NCBI RefSeq assembly: GCF_020740795.1
Contig: NC_067289.1
Span: 21,224,608 to 21,288,607, forward strand
DNA length: 64,000 bases
Reading direction: 5' to 3'
Source of the DNA: Apus apus
Lineage: Eukaryota > Chordata > Aves > Apodiformes > Apodidae
Position 1 is the stretch's first letter. The number at the start of each line of letters is the position of its first letter. Positions 24,931-37,400 of this stretch are shown one piece after another. Under the pieces are notes generated by a model. That model made no database searches and had not been told where the DNA came from. It was given only the letters and a program-made list of their open reading frames with translations. The translations under genes were made by a program, and so were the position numbers.

Positions 24931-25702
24931 TTCCTACTATTAGACTTTATGTATCCATTGCAAAAATATCTTCCTAATGACCATCAAAGCATTCAAATCT
25001 ACACTTTAAACAAAAAAGCTCATATAACAGAAGCTATAGGCATGTGCATTCTACTTTTGTGGCCCTGAGAACTAGGTTAGCAGGTCCCCAGTATTTTGGC
25101 CAATATTTGCAGGAATAAATTGAGGTTTTGTTTAGCTGCTTAGAACCTTTTAAAGGACGGGTATTCAGCATATCTGGAAACCCAGATGAATTTCAAAATG
25201 TTTCATGGTGCATAAAAAACACAAATAAGTTGAATATCCTAACCTTCATCTAAGTAATTCCAGAATCACATCCCTAGGTAGAGAGGCCAATATGGGTTTA
25301 TTTCCTACAAACTAAAAATAAATTATTTCTCTTTAAAAAAATTTTATAGTGTTTTGGCCTCTATATCTTTTTGATTTTTTAATTAGGTGCATCGTGGATA
25401 TCTTTTCTAATCTCGTCCTACGCCTTGTTTAACAAACTTTGTCAAATAAAAATGTTAGAAGTAGCTTAACCTGTTTTAAACCTTTTAAGCTGCTATGATC
25501 TGTAACAACCATGTTAAAAAACCAAACCAAACCAGCTGGTTTCACGTTTTCTTATTTATGATGTTCAAAGCCCTAAAGTGCAACATACTTGATGTGAATG
25601 CATTCAATATGTTCTGCATGACTGTTTTTTTGCTTCTTTCCCAGAGCAAGGGAAAGATCTTGTGTGATCTAATTTGCAACTGTGATTGAAATGTGCTATC
25701 AA

Positions 25703-25719
25703 AATAAAGACGAAATAAA
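25703..25719 (+). terminator. NCEH1: Paired poly(A) signals, NCEH1 (distal)
   Basis: Two AATAAA hexamers 11 bases apart (25703-25708 and 25714-25719) are followed by a G/T-rich element near 25740. This is the better-looking end for a 4.2-kb 3' UTR. Confidence 0.4.
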
Positions 25720-28194
25720 TGAAGTGAAATATTATCTCTTATGTTGAGGGGTTTTTTACCCCCAGGACCACTGATTATTTTTTTCCTTCCCCAGATGTAT
25801 ATTTTCAATTTGAGTTTTCACTTAGCAGAGTTCCCTGAGAGAAAACAGGAGACCTCAGAATTCCTGAAGAAATGCTGAACCAATGCCAAGGTGGTTGTTT
25901 TCAAGGCAATAAACCTTGCCTGTGTGCCTGTGCCCTGCAACAGGGGTGACCTGCTCTTACTTCATTTCTGCCAGATGATATTAGTGGTGACCACATTTGC
26001 TGGCCTTGATAGTGAACACTACCAACGTGATCCTCTCTTTAAAGACAGACACTGGAGCTTGTGTTCTCCATTCTGAGCTATGAACACATTTTTGTATGTT
26101 TATAGATTATTTATATATTTAAAATCTGGTTTAGCCAGCAGAAGTTCCTAGTGCAGTTTTCATTCCTATTTGCCTGCCTTTCATTCTCTTTTTTTCTGAC
26201 TTGTTACCCATTTTCTTACCCTGCTCTCTCATTTATTCATGGTCATTGCAGCATTACTTTTGAAATACCCTAATATGGGGCTTTACCATTTTGTCCAGCA
26301 GGGTCCTGTGATTTTCACAGAATATAAAACTTACCTCCTGCTGAAAAAAAGTCCTAAGGAAAAAAAGCTTCAAAGGACTTATAAGCCCATTTTTTAAGTC
26401 AGCAGGAGTTATACTCCTACTTGCATTAAATTGAATGCATTAAAAACAAACTGGGTCCCATAGAACATTTCTATCCAGTCGTGTTTTCTTAGATTTAGTG
26501 AAAAATGTGGCAGAGGAGGGCTTGGCAAGGCTGGGTGCAGCCGTGCACATCATCCTGTGCTGGGTGCCCCTGTGGGAGGATGCACAGCAAGGACCTGCTG
26601 AAGGACTCGCTGCCACCTGTGCTGCGCTTCCACGGGCACCCAGCCCACCCAAGGACTGACCAGGTGTCCAGCACAAAGCACTCACACAGCACCTTAGATG
26701 GCCTTAGATGAGTATGTGAGGCATCTTAATTCAAGCGTTTATCTGCCACAGAGAAAGCACATTTCTTTTTTTTGCAGAACTACAGCACTGTTGAGTAGGA
26801 GACATCCACGTGGGGCTCTGGCTGGCACGGCAAAACTCACGGGAGGCTGAGCCTGGTGCCAAGCACCTCTCTGAGTGCCCTGGATGATAGAGCTGGAGCT
26901 GCATCATTCCCATTGCAGCACCCTGTTTCCCACCTCCCACCCTCAACTGGATGTGACCCAGGACCTGGTGTCCCTCCATCCCACAACCTGCACAGCCTCC
27001 TGCCTCTGCATCCTGAAATCCCACCCTTTCCTGCATCCTCCTTGGCTGGGTGCTGTTTCTTGCCCCACACTTAGAAAACTCTTTGGAGCTGGGCCATGTT
27101 TTCTGACTGTATATAAGCAAGAGAACACTATAAATACTTCTATTACAACCAGTTGTTCTTTTCTGAAGCAGAATCTCTAAAAACTGCAGCACTTCCCATC
27201 ATAAGACAATCTAGGGATATAGGAGAGACAGAGTTTGTTAAAAAAGGGAATATATTTTATATTAAGAGATTTTTAACAGCAGTAATAATTGGTCTTATTG
27301 AAAACTACCTCTTTCCCAAACACTGTGCCAGTCTCAGGACAAGTGCAGCCCCCTCAGTGCCATTGAGATGTGGGGTTCCAAGTATGGTGGAGGAATAAAG
27401 AAAAGGAATTTTTACTGTTAGCCTAGCAATTTCATTACGATCCATTTTTAGTCTTGAGGTTTTTAATTAAAATAAATTCACACCACAGCCAGCAGAGGGA
27501 GCATTTAAAACAAAGACTCGCTTGAAAAAGCCCAGCACGTTTCTGAAAACACGCTACAAAACCGAAAGCGTTATTGCGGGAACTGCACCAAAACATACGT
27601 GGCAACGCAGCCCCTGACTTGTGAATTCATGCATGGACAAGGCATAAGCCTCATGGGAAAACACTCCTCTTTTTTACAAAAAAAACGCCTCAGCACCTGA
27701 GAACCGTTCCTCAGCATGAATCACTTCCAGTCCTTGGCACTTGCCATAAGGAGTTTTTTCAGGCAGTCTCTCTGCCAGTCGGTCAGAGTTTACAAAGAGG
27801 TTTTGGGGTGTGGTTATTCGGGTCCCTCTGTGGCCACCCATGCAGGGCTATCACCATCACCTTCTTACACATCTGACTTTGTCCCGGAGGGATGTGTGGA
27901 GGCATTACCACATCTCTCAATATCTAGGAAGACCTGTGAGTGCCCCTGGAAATGGTTGCACTTCTCTCAGGGATCATACATGGAGAAGCGGGGTGTTTCT
28001 GCTCTAGGGCTGTGGCATTTTTGTTCTTTTAATGGTGCATAAGGCAACTCATCATCAGAAAAAGTTGATTTTTACAGGCCTTGTGCACCCTGCTCCTGAC
28101 GCCGGGAGGAGGAGGGGGCCTTTCCCAGAGCCCCACTCCAAAGCAGCCCTGATGCTCTCCTCAGGGGCCTGTAGGAGCCAGGGTTACTTGGCAG

Positions 28195-28335
28195 TAATCA
28201 TCAGCTGAGCTTTGGGTTATTTTAGCAATCAGATTAATTACCTTTGGCGTTTTTCACCATCCAGCCACACGCTCCACGCTGCATTAGCTGCCGTTGCATC
28301 ATCTGCTCCAGCGCTGTCATCCCTGCCACGCTAAC
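28195..28335. promoter_or_regulatory. Possible conserved enhancer-like block
   Basis: A compact stretch packs an E-box (CAGCTG in catcagctgag), a homeodomain-type TTAATTA inside cagattaattacc and GC-balanced sequence between more degenerate flanks. The texture resembles vertebrate conserved non-coding elements. This is impression only; no alignment was possible. Confidence 0.2.
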
Positions 28336-31300
28336 CTGCTGGGGTTACAAAACCCGTGAGTAAGAAAGGTGCCACAAGGCAGCAGCCTACCTTTAGCTCC
28401 AGCTGCTTCTGAGGGTTTTTTTTCCTCCCCACCCCAAAAACATGCTAAAAAGCATGCAAAGGCCCCCGTCAGAAATGCCATCTCACCTCCCTGCCACAGC
28501 CAGAGATGAGGGGTCAGGGGCTGTGCCTGGTGCTGAGCCTTCAAAAACTTTGGCATTTCCTTTTGCAGTCCCATGCTGTGTTGCCATTTTACCTGCAGAA
28601 GTGGAACAGAGCTTACCAGACTTTCAAAACATCATACCAGTACCTCCCTCAAGGGAGGGAAGGTGCTGTTTGTTATTTCACAGCCACTGCAATGCACTGG
28701 AGGCACAGTCCAAGCCTGGTTCAAGCACAAAGAACCAGCTGCTTAGTTCAGGCCTTGTACAATCTGCTCAGTTCTAGGCAAATAATCAGACTAAAATGCT
28801 CTTTACGTGAATTTGGGCCCAGGCCTTCTGTTTTGATGAATGTCATCATCTTGATTTCCTGGGCTAGTATCTTCTCGCCTGAGTGAGTTTCCAAGGGTGT
28901 ATCTGTTGAATCAAAGCCTAAAGAGGTCTGATAACCCGTCACCTTGAGGCAGATGCACGTGCTTACTGACATCAGCCACACATCCCAGCTCTTCGGCCCT
29001 TTACTTCAAACTGTAAACCCCAAGTCTAAATTAGTTCTGTGTCACTTTGAAATGCAGCTTTATCCTGAGCAGAGTTTATCCACATCACGGCACCTCTCCT
29101 GTGCCTGCCCAGAACAGTATCTCCTGAGCTGTGAAAAGTCGTTTACTGTTTGCATATTAACTCAGCAGAGCCAGCACAGCTGGGTGTTCTTCCTCCTAAA
29201 ACTTCCTCAACAGACTTGTTTACTAACCTGTAGTCAGTTAAGGGCAGCAGGGTTAACTCAGCACCTCTTTGTTTCTGGTGACAGGAGTCACCAACTTTCA
29301 CTGAGTCCAAGCAACTCAACTGGACCCAACCTCGGTTTCCAGAGCTAGAGTTGGGAGCAAAGTCAACTATTTTTCGACTTCCAAGTCAATCAGGGCACAG
29401 AAGTCATTAGAAGTTAATATGTGCTAGGATCAATAAGGAAATTTTGCAGTCAGTTTTTCCGGAAGAAAAGCATATTAAAGCAGAAGGTGCTTGTTCTGTT
29501 AATACTTAATCCTTTCCCTGAGTAACATCTCAGGAGCCAGGGGATCTTTACTGTGTGGGAAGAAAGGCATTTGTGAGGAGAAAGAGAGGTTCAGAAAATC
29601 AGCAGAGGCTGGAGATCATCTGGGTTAGGCTTTCATGCCTCCACTGGCCTCAGCAGTCGCAAAATTCGCCTGGGCAGGGGCGGCTGTTGACTCCCAGGCG
29701 GGGCTGTGGGGAATTCCACCGCCTGTGTCACTTCTCCTTTCCCTCCTGAAGGGCACCTGGGCCTGTGCCAGCTCTTCAAAAACAGCGAGACAAAACAATG
29801 AGGGCATTTCCTCATTTCAGCTTGCAGAAAGGGATTGTGAATTCTATCCAAACAGCTAGTTTGCCTGGAGATTCCCTCTTTTGCTGGAGCAGGAGCTGGA
29901 GCAGCCCAAGGCCAGGATTCATGGCCAGCCCAGTGCTCAGCTTCATGCCTGTAACTTCAGCTATAAGATTTCTATAGCCTGCCTGTGCAAGACATGGCAC
30001 AACCTGCCAGCTCACCAGAATGTCACCAATGTTTGTTCAAGGCAAGGATTTTAGCACACAAACACCCTGTGGTGATCTGGCTTTTGCAGTAACTGAGCAG
30101 GTTTGTTCTTCTCTTCCTTGATGGTGTCCTACAGCACCCAGGCTGCTGCACACGTGGGGAGTCCTCTGAGAATATTATACTCTTCACAAAAACGGAGGGG
30201 CTTAGCTCTTTAGTAAAGAAGATTGACAGATTGGCATTTTAGGACCTTAACCACAGTCTGCTGCAGCCAACAAAGACAGATGTTGTCCTGAGGGGCTGTG
30301 GGCCCATGGCTGATGCATCAGGAGCCCCGAGACCCCATCAACAGGTTGCCATAAGGTCCTATGAACACCCAGCATTTCTTGAGCTTTGTCACAGTGGGGT
30401 TTGAATAGGGATAAACTAACTTAAACAAGACTTTTAATAAAAATTTCTTCCCTCCCATTCATAGGGTTTTTTTTGTCTAGTGTGCTGGTGAGGCAGCCTC
30501 TGACACCAGAGCAAGGAGAACAGCAGCTGGAACAAACCAACCTGCCATAAATGATATTTTACTATAGTCTTTCAAGTAGGCAAACTGCAACACAGGTAGA
30601 TAAGGTAAAAACTTTCAGACTTAAATAAATTAATCAGCCAAGGAAAGGCACACACAGCACTGCTGCCTCTTCTCTGTCCCATCACTCAGCTTGTTTCCTG
30701 TTCCCTGAAATGTTTATAAAGAAATGACCCAGTGTGGTTTCAGTGAAGAGTCTTTCAAATATTAAACGAGTCTGTTGCTCATAGTAATAAGGAAGGAGGT
30801 TGGCCAAAACTCCCTGCCTGTTTTCTGACTCAGCCTGAACTGCCGTGCCCCCTGCAGCCACTGTCAGCAGGAGGCGTGCAACCTTCTTACGAAGCCATGA
30901 AAAACAAACCTTGGGAAACATTAGGAACTAGTGCAAATCAGGATCGTTTTGCTCTTCAGCAAAGGTGTGGAAATTTCACCAGCCAAAAAAACATTTTCTG
31001 CCAATCAAGGGAAAGAGTACTTTCAGGTGCTTTCTGAAGTTTTGTGCAGAAAGTTTCATTGTTTTCTCTCTGATCCACCCAGACTAACATTCATTAAGTG
31101 AAATGAGTCCAGCTGGGCAAAGTTTTATACACTGTTTTACAACCCTTATCAGTTCTACCAAGAAAAGGTAAAATGCTGCAATCGAACAACTTCCAGTCAG
31201 AGATATCACCACTCCTGGCACCACCATCCTTAAAAACTATTTCCTTCCACTTCATACGTGGAATTTCTGCATATTTATTATTGTTGGGACTTAATGCATA

Positions 31301-34300
31301 GGATTTAACAGGTTTGCATGCAGCATAGTATGCAGGGCTGGAAATGCAGGCCCTGGCTAATTAAAAAGTCACCTTTTTGCAGACAGATCTGTTGTAACTT
31401 TGCAGAGGTGGCTGCCTATCTGTTCTTCTTCACCTAACTGGAGATGCAGATGTGTCACCACAGAGCTTAACTTCTCCAGATTCATCTTTCTTTGTTATCC
31501 ACTTATTTCTCCTGCATGTACCTCTTTGTGCTTTAGACATTTGTTTTCCAGGGAAGCACTTTCTTGGTGGCAACCACAGGTAGAGAGAAGGTTTAAACTG
31601 AGGGTGACAGGGATTTCTGCCAGGTCTTACCAATAAACTGGCAGGGGCACTCTTGCAATGGTATGTACCTACCAGAAGTTGAGAGATGTATTTTTGAAGT
31701 GGTTTGTGAGCAATTCATATGACTCTTTCTCTCTCTCTCTCTGTCTCCGTCTAAATATACACATTATACATATATGTAAAATATACATTCTGTTCTCACC
31801 ACAAAGGTGGCCATAAAGCTCCATAGCTTTAGAGGCATTAGCACTAGGCATTCTAGGAATCTCAGTCTTGCTGATAAAGCAAGTAACCTGGGTTTGCTTG
31901 GTTAATATCATCCCAGTCTTTTTTAATCCTTTTATTTATTTTTTTCCCTCAGAAGTATTTTCACAGGGAAATAACTGTAGGAATTTGAGTGCTGAGTTGA
32001 AGAGCAGTGCATTTCCTGGCTTTCCAACTTACTGTAACTGCATCCTGTGTAAGAATTTTGCTTTTTTTGATAATTTATTTTAACTTGGGAATGAAGAGGA
32101 AGGGACATTTGCACTTCCCAGGGGCTTATCACCAGTGTGGCTCACAAGCCCATGCTCCCTGCTGAGAACTGTAGATGTGTGGTAAGAAGGATCTGTCCAG
32201 ATCCCTATCACCTGAGCTTCCCCTCTGTGCTTTTCATCACGGTTGAAGACAACTTTGTTTACATGCAGTAATTTCCATGGCTCACTAAGCCAAACACTTG
32301 GTTATGTAAAAACATTATCTAACAACATTGGCTAGGCATCCGCAAACATTTTGCAGCTTGAATCATGTTTGCTCAATTCAAGTTCAAATTCAGACCAAGT
32401 TCACCAAGAAAAGTCAGGTGAGGTTTTCCAGTATGGTGACACCTTCCTTTTCTTTCCTTAGGCAGTAGGCATGCAACTTGCTCATTCCAATTAATGTAGT
32501 CTTTTGAGAAAAATAAAATCCATATATGAAATCTGATAGTGCAGGTAGATCTGCAGTGATTAACAATATGAAGAACAACATTGTCAAGTATATAGTGATA
32601 TTTTGTGGTATGTTTGCTACAGCTAATGCTTTTAATTGCATTTTCCCATTTAATTCTAGTAGCCAAAGGCTCAGTGCACAAGGCAAATAAAAGACAGGAT
32701 AATTGGCTTGCCCAAGTGCCTTTTTTCAACATAAATCAGGCAGACAGTAAATATGAGTTGAGCAAGGAGATCACAGTGTTGTGGTTTAATTCACTCAAGA
32801 TTTTGCCAAAATTAATGTTATACTGCAGGATGGAAAAACAGGCCTGGAAAATGCGCTGAGAATGTCAGGAGGGACTGGAGCCACAGTAACCCCCTTCCAC
32901 ATGAACATTTCACACAAGTGTGAGAAAGCTTGTAAGCAAACTGATCAGGGAGGAGTAGGATCAGGGAGAGCACTTTTCTGTTCCCTACGTTTGTCTGAAG
33001 GTGCACGACTAAAAGATCCTTCTGTACTTACAGGTGTAATTAGCAAAACACCTTGCTACAAACCAAACAGCAGTCACAGATTTTACCATCCATGCCCAGC
33101 TGTTGTTTTTTTAAGTCCATGAACTATTGCACCGTTTTGACTGGTGCTAGACAGCAGTTTGTACGTACCTAGGGAGCTGCAAGGTAACAATTTGACTATA
33201 AACCCTCTAAGGCTAAGATTATTTTTATGGGCTTAGACAAATACCCAAATACATTACCAGAGGTTTGCTTTTAAATCCATCAGAGTTGCAAGGTGAAAGG
33301 AGTAAAAAGTACTTTTCCTCGAGTTTTAAGACAAGATTCTTTTTCTCCTGTTTGACCTACAAGTCCAGCCAGAGTAAATAACTTTAAAACATTGTGCTAA
33401 TGTTAATGAAGCAGAGGAATTTGCTCATCTGTCCGAGTTCTATGTGCTTTTTGTTTGAAGACAGAATAAATAGATATTCCTACTTAGTGACACTACAGAG
33501 CCTGCAGTTTCTTTGGAGAAAGCCTGGTTCTCCAGGGCTTTGCATGGCAGCAGCTGAAATACAGCTGGACAAGTTCCCTGCTAGCATTATCTGAAATATT
33601 TCTATTAACTTTGAGAGAGTTTCACCTCTTAATGCCAGTAGAGAGTTGACTCTTCTGTATGCGCGTTACGTTCTGTGTTCCAAAAATTTGGCAGCTCTTC
33701 ACCAGCTTTTTTTAAGCATCTTTACTAACTTTGAAGAAAACATGCATGTATTTGGCTTCTGCACAGATTATTTGGCCATCTAACCTAACAAAACACTACA
33801 GTGGAGCTGTCAATCACATCCAGTTTTGGAAAGCCATGCAGTGTTGAGTACAGTATTTCCAGGCATTGAGCCATAAAACAAGCCTCTTCCTGCTGCAGTT
33901 CATTTGGCTTTTGCTATCAACTGAAATGAGGGCAGGACTGCATCCAACACATGGTCCCAAAGACACTTGCATATATTTCAAATCCCAAAAATCAGCTGTA
34001 AAAACAAAACATTTGTGGAAACTCCAATGAGGCAGCAAACTGCCAAAAATTCTATTCTCTGTGTACGTGGAGTTGTTTTTTCATCCAGGACAAGGATAGT
34101 TGAGTGCTGGTTCAAGGGAAACAGTGGGAGCAGGCAGTTGAGCGACAGGGCTGTCCCCATTCAGCATCAACAAGCCATTAACATGACTTTCCTTTAGTGT
34201 AAGGTCACACTCTTAACATTGCAGTGCTTGTTCCAAGAAATCCCTCATTACATTACTGAAGAGCAGCTCCTGAAAGGGCAGGACATTTCTCCCTGGCTTG

Positions 34301-34448
34301 ACTATAATCCCATTAGCTGGGTGAGTCTCGGAGCACAAATTGTGCCTCTGCAATAGTTCAGCGATTTCTGCCAGGGTCCTCTGTGCAGCCGAGTGTCAGG
34401 GCATTAAACTGCCAACATCTTGAGTGCAGAGGTCTGTAAGCACCTTTA

Positions 34449-34468
34449 GAGTCTATAAGAGTCTATAA
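34449..34468. repeat. 10-bp tandem duplication
   Basis: The unit agagtctata occurs twice without mismatch in intergenic DNA. Confidence 0.85.
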
Positions 34469-37400
34469 GCATCTTTACACACTTGTATATTTACTTTACA
34501 ATCTTTAGGTCAGATCACTGTTACTGCGAGTGCTTCTTTACAGTCAAAAAAATGGTGGTTTAAGGGATGCAAGCCAGATGTTCCATATTTGTCCAGTGTC
34601 AGTGATTTCATAACACTTAGCTTGCAAGTCATGACTAGATTATTTCAGCAGTCAAGGGCACAGCCCAAGCATCAAGCTGTGTTCCCTCTGCTCGGTGCAC
34701 TCACAACTCTGAACTGAGTCACAGGAATGTTACATTACCATGACTAGGAAGAATAGCTTCAGAAATATATATTTTGCCTTTTGAATACTGGATTTCACAA
34801 ACAGGTAACACATACCTTAAAATGCTCCTTGGGGCACAAAAGTTGAGTCTCTGGAAGCATTCAGCTTTGTGCTGGTGAACAAGTGGAGTGTGTTGCTGAC
34901 CAAGGGCTGACCTTTTTGCTGATGTCAGGATAAAGCACAGCTCCTTCTGCAGTTGTACAAATTAAGAAGCATCGATACTGTTAGATTAATTTGTAGCATC
35001 TTAAGCTGAACACAACCTAAGGCCTTTATATTTACTTGAGCTGATGCTTCCCACACCTGACACTTCTGTTGAGAAGATACATAACTTACCCCAGATCAAA
35101 CAAGACTTATACCCTGCTCACTTTCTCTTACCTTTACAAGACTTCTGCACGGTACTGTAACCACTGAGACTCCACCAGAGCAGATATCAGGTGAGAAACT
35201 TTGGAAGCCAGACTGGACATTATGCCTTCTACCTACATGACTCTGAGGGAAAAAAAAAAAAAAAAAAAAGGGTGAATAGAAGAGATTTTAAAAGAACTGC
35301 AGAGTCTGCAGGTCAGTGTAAACAGACATTAAACACATATCGGGCCCCTGGCTCCAGGCTATCAGAAATAGCAAAGGAACCTGATGGGAATTTTGGAGAG
35401 CTATGTGCTTATCAAATAGTGAATTGCATTTGCTTGAATAATATTTTGCCTATATTAAGAAACTTTAATACTGAGTATCTTACATGGAAAACAGACCCCT
35501 GGCTCAACCACAGCAGTGCTCCATCTAAGGAAGAATGTCGTCCCACAGTATTTAAAGCACAATAAACAGAATTTTGCTAAATGCAGCAAAACCCAGGATT
35601 ATCATATGGTGGTAGGAATTACAGAGATTGTGTGCAGGTATTCAAATATATGTATATTTAGGTATGCATTAGTGTGCATTCATTCATACACCTCTATTTC
35701 TATGCAGACATGGAGATTTTAAGTCTGGAGCAGCACCATGTACATGGATTATCTGATTAGTAGAGATTTTAAGCAGTCTGTTTCTCATTACATTCCTTCC
35801 TTGTGCAAAAAAAACCAACAGAGGTTTGTCAAGGCATCAATAATTCAGCCTGAAAAACCAATTCTCACAGAGTGCTCTTCAGGCATGAATTCTTCTTAAT
35901 CTGCCTATGGTTGAGACGGGTGCCGAGATCTCTTCCACCTCATGGTCCCCTTGAAGACAGGGACACACTGTGGCAGAAAAGTTGCATGATTTGGCTAAGT
36001 CAGAGAAGAAGTCCAACAAAGATCCCAGTGTAGCTCTCAGGAGCTCTGGGCTGGCAGGACTCTCCCCAGACCCCCTATCTCCATCAGTTTGATGCCGTGT
36101 TTTACTGTCTACAGCAACACCACCTCGTAGAAATAGGTGAATTATTAAGCATTGATTAATAAATGTATGCTTTTTAAAGAAAACAAAATTATGCTTCTAG
36201 GCCTAAAAACTGAAATGAGAGGTTCAGAGCTCAGAAAAAGGCAAAAGCAAGGGAAGGGAACACCAGATGGTTTATCTTCAGAGCTCTGAGGACCTGGCAG
36301 CCTGTTGCTCCAGGGAGGATGCAGCCATTCAGCCTTCAGCCAGATCTAACCATGAAGGTCAGAGGGAATTAGGGAATTTTTTCCTCTCTCCATGCACTCC
36401 ATCATGAGCCGTGACAAGAGCTGTCAGACTCTGGAGGCTCTCCTCATACAACACATTATTCACCTGGACTGGCTCCAAGGAGGCAATGGACAGAACCAAT
36501 AACTCACAAACTTCTTTCTAGTGGGATGTAGGCAAGCACCAGCAGCTCAAATGTCAGCCTGAAGACACAGCTCCAGCTCCTCATATGCTTGCAAGTCATG
36601 CCTTCATGTAGAGCATCACTGAACCATGTTGCTCATGTACAAATCTCTGGAGGTAGAACTGTTATGTGGCTGTGAGGATCAGACACAGCCTCAGTGAGAC
36701 AGACAGCAAAGCAGAGGAAAAAATGAGGAATGCAATTTACCCTTCAGGGGCTTGTTTTGATTTCCAAAGTGCAAATGAAGCAGAAGTTATTGCTTTTTCC
36801 TACAAATCTTGCCTCAGGAACATTTATAAAATTCTGGGGACTTCCTGTATTGCATTTTAAAAGCCGTAATCCAAAGCCCCTGCAGTCAGCTGGCTGGCAG
36901 TATTACCTCTCCCTGATTGAAGCAGAGGCCTTCAAAAGGAGAAAAGAGGCTGTGAAACCTGTTCCGATGTGCAACAGGTACTTTTCTGAGTAAGGCAGTA
37001 GTGCCCCTGTGAATTCACTGCCTCTAACCTTCAAAAAGATTCCAAGCCGAAGAAAACTGATTCACTTTTAACACAAAGAAACATAAAAACCAAAGCAACT
37101 TGTTGGGTGGTTGCTTCAGATTCTCCCAGCTCTTTTTCTCTGCAGCAGATTCAAGTTAAAATTCTCAAAGGCAACAGAATCAACCTGATTTCTGCAACTC
37201 GCCTGTTGCTCTCATTCTTTCTGCAACGCTGATTGTGATGGTGGGGATGAGAGACTGGCATCAGGGAGAGGCTTAGCAGAGACAGAGCACTGCTAATCAA
37301 CACTGGGACTGAAATCAGGGCTTGCATCTACATTGGTCCTGTTTAACTAGGAGCCTGTTCCTACTTTGCACGGGGGCAGGAAAGTAGGCAATTTTTTGGC

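Larger units (their letters stand above)
21497..25720 (+). other. NCEH1: NCEH1 3' UTR and flank
   Basis: No coding sequence follows the stop codon. Human NCEH1 has a multi-kilobase 3' UTR, and candidate poly(A) signals here allow one of 3.4 kb or 4.2 kb. The true end cannot be fixed without transcript data. Confidence 0.5.

Noticed and set aside
28944-29348. 134-codon plus-strand open frame in the intergenic interval
   Set aside because: No recognisable domain, no promoter and no splice partner.
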